Shown here in pieces: positions 6,577 to 9,607 of a stretch of 9,607 bases of DNA. A program made the translations under genes and the position numbers. Location: contig CALHZX010000034.1 in assembly GCA_938040725.1 (NCBI GenBank), positions 1 through 9,607 on the forward strand. Direction: 5' to 3'. The DNA comes from an uncultured Actinomyces sp. GTDB taxonomy: Bacteria; Actinomycetota; Actinomycetes; Actinomycetales; Actinomycetaceae. Within the stretch, counting starts at the first letter, position 1; every line of letters starts with the position of its first letter. The notes beneath the pieces were generated by a model, which did no database searches, was not told the origin of the DNA, and saw only the letters and a program-made list of their open reading frames with translations.

Positions 6577-7073
6577 AGACCCATCAGCTCCGCCGAGCCA
6601 CGCTCCGCCAGGACGTCACGCAGACGGGCCGCGTCCGCGACGGGCACACCGCCCAGCGTCGCGTCGGTCTTCGCGCTCGCGGTCGAAAGCTTGATCGTCG
6701 AGATGCCGAGCAGACGCAGCACGGGACCCTGATAGATGTCGACGTACTGGATACGGCCGTAGGGCACGAGGGTCATCGAGCGCTTGATAACGCCGCGGCG
6801 GATCACAAAGTCCGTCTCCGCCAAGGCGTAGCGCAGGGCTCGCACCTGGGCGGGCACGAGCCACAGGCACGCCAGGGCGAGAGCCGCGGGCACGAGCATG
6901 AGCCACCACAGCGCAGGGATGTCGACGATGAGAACGAGGGCGGAGATCACGCCACACAGGGCGCCGCAGGCCGCGAGTGCGTTACCGAGGCGCAGGGTGG
7001 CGAGTACGGGAGACACGTGCTGGAATTCGACGCCCTCGGGCGAGAGGACGTCCACTGAGCTGCGGGATGACAT
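6573..7073 (-). CDS. YdbS-like PH-domain membrane protein
   Basis: A 166-residue bPH2 (DUF304) protein. Two membrane segments lie at about 29-50 and 52-73, followed by a single PH-like domain at 76-155 with RYALAETDFVIRRGVIKRS and GRIQYVDIYQGPVLRLLGIS. Size and layout match YdbS, the small partner of YdbT, and the two genes overlap by ATGA as expected for subunits of one membrane complex (inference). It is the first gene of the minus-strand unit ydbS-ydbT-DUF2520. No good Shine-Dalgarno precedes the ATG; an AAGAAT box ends 6 bases upstream, which points to leaderless translation. Confidence 0.9.
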   Translation of the reverse strand: MSSRSSVDVLSPEGVEFQHVSPVLATLRLGNALAACGALCGVISALVLIVDIPALWWLMLVPAALALACLWLVPAQVRALRYALAETDFVIRRGVIKRSMTLVPYGRIQYVDIYQGPVLRLLGISTIKLSTASAKTDATLGGVPVADAARLRDVLAERGSAELMGL

Positions 7074-7079
7074 ACTTCA

Positions 7080-7110
7080 ATTCTTGCACATTTTTTCCAC
7101 GCCTTTCCAA
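7080..7110 (-). promoter_or_regulatory. Candidate promoter of the ydbS-ydbT-DUF2520 unit
   Basis: On the minus strand TTGGAA (7105-7110) stands 19 bases before AAGAAT (7080-7085). TGC precedes the -10, and 6 bases follow before the ATG at 7073. The layout matches the panC promoter base for base in spacing and shares TGCAAGAAT. The -35 overlaps the TTTCCA repeats of the divergent region, so a regulator bound there could affect both directions. Confidence 0.5.
7094..7109 (+). promoter_or_regulatory. TTTCCA direct repeat in the divergent control region
   Basis: TTTCCA occurs at 7094-7099 and again at 7104-7109, a period of 10 bp or one helical turn. A pair of short direct repeats is the usual target of OmpR/PhoB-family regulators, and such a regulator is encoded just downstream. 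The 10-mer ATTTTTTCCA (7090-7099) recurs at 9490-9499 before the next gene. Binding is inference. Confidence 0.35.
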
Positions 7111-7125
7111 CCCCTTTATTCCCAC

Positions 7126-7154
7126 GTGACTACCGAGGTGGCGCACTGCATAAA
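7126..7154 (+). promoter_or_regulatory. Candidate response-regulator promoter
   Basis: GTGACT (7126-7131) and CATAAA (7149-7154) are separated by 17 bases, each matching 4 of 6 consensus positions. Transcription would start near 7161, giving a leader of about 60 bases. The -35 context ACGTGAC is shared with the candidate promoter at 9506-9534. An alternative is a leaderless start using GACACT (7208-7213), which fits the consensus less well. Confidence 0.3.
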
Positions 7155-7184
7155 AGCCGTGCTTATCGCTCCCACCTACCTCAC

Positions 7185-7202
7185 AGGAAACATTCAGACA
7201 TG
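7185..7202 (+). promoter_or_regulatory. Ribosome-binding-like AGGAAA followed by a start-stop ATG-TAG
   Basis: AGGAAA (7185-7190) is the only Shine-Dalgarno-like sequence before the response regulator but lies about 30 bases from its ATG. It is instead 9 bases from an ATG at 7200-7202 that is followed at once by TAG. Such a minimal start-stop could hold ribosomes close to the real start at 7220. This may be chance. Confidence 0.25.
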
Positions 7203-7219
7203 TAGGCGACACTGGTTGT

Positions 7220-7924
7220 ATGAGCACCCCGGGAACTGAAGCAAAACTCCTCGTCGTCGACGACGAGCCCAACATCCGCGACCTCCTCGCCTCCTCGCTG
7301 CGTTTTGCCGGCTTCGACGTCGTCACCGCCGAAGACGGCAGCGGCGCATTCCACGAAGCCCAGGCCTCGCGCCCCGACCTCATCGTCCTCGACGTCATGC
7401 TCCCCGACATGGACGGCTTCACCGTCACCAGGCGCCTGCGCGACGCCGGCATCACGATCCCCGTCCTCTTCCTCACCGCGCGCGACGACATGCGCGACAA
7501 GATCCAGGGCCTGACCGTCGGCGGCGACGACTACGTCACCAAGCCCTTCGGCCTCGAAGAGGTCGTCGCCCGCATCCGCGCCATCCTGCGCCGCACTATG
7601 GGCTCCGAAGAAGATGACGCACTCCTGCACGTCGGAGACCTCGTCATCGACGAGGACGCCCACGAAGTCACGCGCGCCGGCGTGCCCATCGACCTATCCC
7701 CCACCGAATTCAAGCTCCTGCGATACCTCGTCATCAACGCCGGACGCGTCGTCTCCAAAATGCAGATCCTCGACCACGTCTGGGAATACGACTGGGACGG
7801 CGAAGTCGCCATCGTCGAGTCCTACATCTCCTACCTGCGACGCAAGCTCGCCGTCGAAGGAGCCTCCGGCGAACTGATCCACACCAAGCGCGGAGTCGGC
7901 TACATCCTGCGCGCTGAGGACTGA
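7220..7924 (+). CDS. OmpR-family two-component response regulator
   Basis: A 234-residue cytoplasmic transcription regulator. The receiver domain (about 9-124) has acidic residues D14-D15 (VVDDEP), phospho-acceptor D58 (VLDVMLPDMDG), T86 (FLTAR) and K108 (VTKPFG), all intact. The OmpR/PhoB winged helix covers about 135-232, with LSPTEFKLLRYL, the recognition-helix region VESYISYLRRKL and the wing HTKRGVGYILR. The full family length is present. The ATG at 7220 has no near ribosome binding site; it is chosen because LLVVDDEP begins at residue 10, as is normal. The kinase gene follows after a single base. Sequence style resembles mycobacterial TrcR/TcrA-like regulators, but the stimulus and targets cannot be read, so no symbol is given. 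It may autoregulate through the repeats at 7094-7109. Confidence 0.95.
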   Translation: MSTPGTEAKLLVVDDEPNIRDLLASSLRFAGFDVVTAEDGSGAFHEAQASRPDLIVLDVMLPDMDGFTVTRRLRDAGITIPVLFLTARDDMRDKIQGLTVGGDDYVTKPFGLEEVVARIRAILRRTMGSEEDDALLHVGDLVIDEDAHEVTRAGVPIDLSPTEFKLLRYLVINAGRVVSKMQILDHVWEYDWDGEVAIVESYISYLRRKLAVEGASGELIHTKRGVGYILRAED

Positions 7925-7925
7925 C

Positions 7926-9392
7926 GTGCGCCCCGGCCTCGCTCAACGCATCGAAGCCTGGTGGGACTCCAAACCCCTTTCCTCCCAGCTCGTCACGCTC
8001 ATCACCTCCCTGCTCGCCGTCGGACTCTCACTGTCCGGAACAGTCATGATCGGCCTACTGCAGCGCCACCTCACCTCCCAAATCGACGACCAGCTCATCG
8101 CAACCGCCCACACGCTGCAGATCTCCGCCTCCACAGCCACCTTCTCCGCCGACGGCCAAGGCGGCATCCCCACCCTCTACTACATTCACATCCGCAACAC
8201 CGACGGCACCGACCGCTACTTCTACTCCGAAGACACCCTCAGAGTGTCGGGCAAACCCAACCTTCCCGACCTCGTTGACACCTCCTCGGCCCCCATCTCC
8301 TCGTTCCGTACCCTGCCCATCACGGTCTCCTCCTCGAAGGTTGGCCTCGGATGGCGCGCGCTCGTCGTCCCCGTGTACGACCAGGACTCCGGACAGTTCT
8401 CCGGATACATGACGATCGCCCTGCCCCTATCCGACCTGCAGCACACGCTGCGCACGACGGCCTCCTACTTCACGGTCGCCGGCATCATCATCGTCGCAAT
8501 CGGAGCATGGACCGGGCGCGTCCTCGTGCGCCGCGCCCTCCTCCCCCTGCGTTCCATCGAGTCCACCGCCGGCAAAATCGCCGCCGGAGACCTCACGAAG
8601 CGAGTCACACCCCACCCCGTCACCACAGAAGTCGGCTCCCTCGCCCTCTCGCTCAACACCATGCTCACCCAAGTCGAGCAATCCTTCGAGGCACGCCAAG
8701 CCTCGGAACAAAAAATCAAGCGCTTCGTCTCCGACGCCTCCCACGAGCTACGCACCCCCCTGGCCGCCATCTCCGGATACTGCGAGCTCTACGCCATGGG
8801 TGGCGTCCCCGCCGAACGCACCGACGAAGTCATGGGTCGCATTGCCTCCGAATCATCGCGCATGGCCACCCTCGTCGAAGACCTCCTCACCCTCGCCCGT
8901 CTCGACGAAGGTCGCCCCCTCGACATCACCGACATTGACCTCGTCAAACTCGCCGACAACGCGGTCTTCGACCTTCAAGCACTCGACCCCACGCGCACGG
9001 TCGGACTCACCGGCATCAGCGGACGCACACCCCCCATGACCCTCATCATCCCCGGCGACCGCGATCGCATCTCCCAGGTCTTCACCAACCTCATCGGCAA
9101 CATCGTCCGCTACACGCCCGAAGGCTCCCCCGTCGAAATCGCCCTCGGACGCAGCGGTGACACCGCCATCGTCGAGCTCCGCGACCACGGCCCCGGCATT
9201 GACGAAACTGACCGCGGGCGCGTCTTCGAACGCTTCTACCGCGCCGACAGCTCACGCAACCGCAAATCCGGCGGATCTGGCCTCGGCCTCGCCATCGTCT
9301 CCGGGATCCTCGCAGCTCACAGGGGCAACGCATCGCTCAGCAAGACGAAAGGCGGTGGACTCACCGTCCGCATCGAGCTCCCCACGACGTGA
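7926..9392 (+). CDS. Membrane sensor histidine kinase, partner of the response regulator
   Basis: A 488-residue kinase that should phosphorylate the adjacent regulator. TM1 is at about 21-45 and TM2 at 182-204. Between them lies an extracytoplasmic sensor of about 137 residues without a motif I recognise. A HAMP linker spans about 200-255. The H box SDASHELRTPLAAISGY has the phospho-acceptor His273. The N box (QVFTNLIGNIVRYTP) has N388 and N392, with Ile where Ala is common after N392. The D box is DHGPGI (420-425), the F box ERFYRA and the G2 box GGSGLGLAIV (449-458). All catalytic motifs are intact. Translation starts at GTG 7926, one base after the regulator stop, with GAGGA about 6 bases upstream, so the two are coupled. 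The signal sensed is unknown. Confidence 0.95.
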   Translation: MRPGLAQRIEAWWDSKPLSSQLVTLITSLLAVGLSLSGTVMIGLLQRHLTSQIDDQLIATAHTLQISASTATFSADGQGGIPTLYYIHIRNTDGTDRYFYSEDTLRVSGKPNLPDLVDTSSAPISSFRTLPITVSSSKVGLGWRALVVPVYDQDSGQFSGYMTIALPLSDLQHTLRTTASYFTVAGIIIVAIGAWTGRVLVRRALLPLRSIESTAGKIAAGDLTKRVTPHPVTTEVGSLALSLNTMLTQVEQSFEARQASEQKIKRFVSDASHELRTPLAAISGYCELYAMGGVPAERTDEVMGRIASESSRMATLVEDLLTLARLDEGRPLDITDIDLVKLADNAVFDLQALDPTRTVGLTGISGRTPPMTLIIPGDRDRISQVFTNLIGNIVRYTPEGSPVEIALGRSGDTAIVELRDHGPGIDETDRGRVFERFYRADSSRNRKSGGSGLGLAIVSGILAAHRGNASLSKTKGGGLTVRIELPTT

Positions 9393-9452
9393 ACGACATA
9401 ACGAGCAGAACTTACGCTCTCGACTTTTCCGCTCAATTTTGGTCATTTCCGC

Positions 9453-9496
9453 CCTGACAGTTCATGCGAAACGATCAGGATTTTCCCCGATTTTTT
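9453..9496 (+). terminator. Weak inverted repeat followed by T-runs after the kinase
   Basis: CCTGA (9453-9457) can pair with TCAGG (9475-9479) across a 17-base loop, followed by ATTTTCCCC and a run of six T at 9491-9496. The stem is short, so termination here is doubtful. The T-rich stretch may instead be part of the control region of the gene at 9568. Confidence 0.2.
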
Positions 9497-9505
9497 CCAA
9501 CGAAC

Positions 9506-9534
9506 GTGACCTTCGCTCAAAAGCGCACTAGCAT
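9506..9534 (+). promoter_or_regulatory. Candidate promoter of the gene at 9568
   Basis: GTGACC (9506-9511) and TAGCAT (9529-9534) stand 17 bases apart. The -10 fits TANNNT, and the -35 matches TTGACA at 4 of 6 positions. A small inverted repeat, CGCT-CAAA-AGCG at 9514-9525, lies in the spacer and could be an operator. The AT-rich block just upstream (9421-9500) contains several TTTTCC-type elements like those before the response regulator. Confidence 0.45.
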
Positions 9535-9567
9535 GGCTCAGGTATTCCTCAGCAAGGAGAGTGGCCC

Positions 9568-9607
9568 ATGGGTGCTCAAGCACCTCAGTGGCTGCTGACG
9601 TCTTTCG
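9568..9607 (+). CDS. Start of an unidentified gene (cut by window edge)
   Basis: Only 13 codons are present: MGAQAPQWLLTSF. AAGGAGAG (9554-9561) ends 6 bases before the ATG, a good ribosome binding site and the clearest one on the plus strand here. A TAGCAT -10 candidate lies 33 bases upstream of the ATG. The peptide is too short to assign a family. It is co-directional with the two-component pair and 175 bases after the kinase stop, so it may be a regulated target. Confidence 0.6.
   Translation, partial: MGAQAPQWLLTSF

Noticed and set aside
7208..7213. GACACT as a leaderless -10 for the response regulator
   Set aside because: The spacing of 6 bases to the ATG fits, but the hexamer lacks the leading T and has no -35; the site at 7126-7154 is somewhat better.

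Overview
The window reads as chromosomal DNA from a high-GC actinobacterium. The DNA is GC-rich and codons strongly prefer G or C in third position. The gene order lysS / panD / panC / DUF2520 gene matches the block in Mycobacterium tuberculosis (Rv3598c lysS to Rv3603c), from memory. Start signals look actinobacterial: -10-like hexamers lie only 6 bases before several ATGs. Protein style suggests Actinomycetaceae (Actinomyces/Schaalia type), but that is a guess at family level.

Layout. Bases 1-895 (minus strand) hold the N-terminal half of lysyl-tRNA synthetase, cut by the window edge. Bases 1014-2267 (minus) hold a DUF4143-type ATPase with an AAA+ core, a likely winged helix and a PD-(D/E)XK-like tail. 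Just upstream of it lie five tandem 23-bp units, each in-register and several with an internal dyad (2313-2427). A strong hairpin at 2536-2565 ends the pan transcription unit. Bases 2586-3970 (minus) are panD and panC, overlapping by ATGA. Bases 4103-7073 (minus) are three ATGA-coupled genes: a YdbS-like PH protein, a YdbT-like three-PH membrane protein, and a DUF2520 Rossmann-fold protein. A 146-bp divergent control region follows. Bases 7220-9392 (plus) encode an OmpR-family response regulator and its histidine kinase. A new plus-strand gene starts at 9568 and leaves the window after 13 codons.

How it fits together. PanC and PanD make pantothenate precursors and pantothenate for coenzyme A. 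The DUF2520 protein is a conserved neighbour of panC and could be a pathway reductase, but this is unproven. YdbS and YdbT are probably membrane partners. The two-component pair is a separate unit and may control itself and the gene after it. The ATPase sits between panD and lysS, where M. tuberculosis has coaX and a small gene, and looks like an accessory insertion.

The most interesting signals are the 23-bp operator-like repeat array in front of the ATPase, and the near-identical promoter-to-ATG architecture of panC and ydbS, which predicts leaderless mRNAs. I see no tRNA, rRNA, CRISPR array, IS element or phage gene. The genes all belong to known families, so any novelty lies in the regulatory DNA and the ATPase locus.
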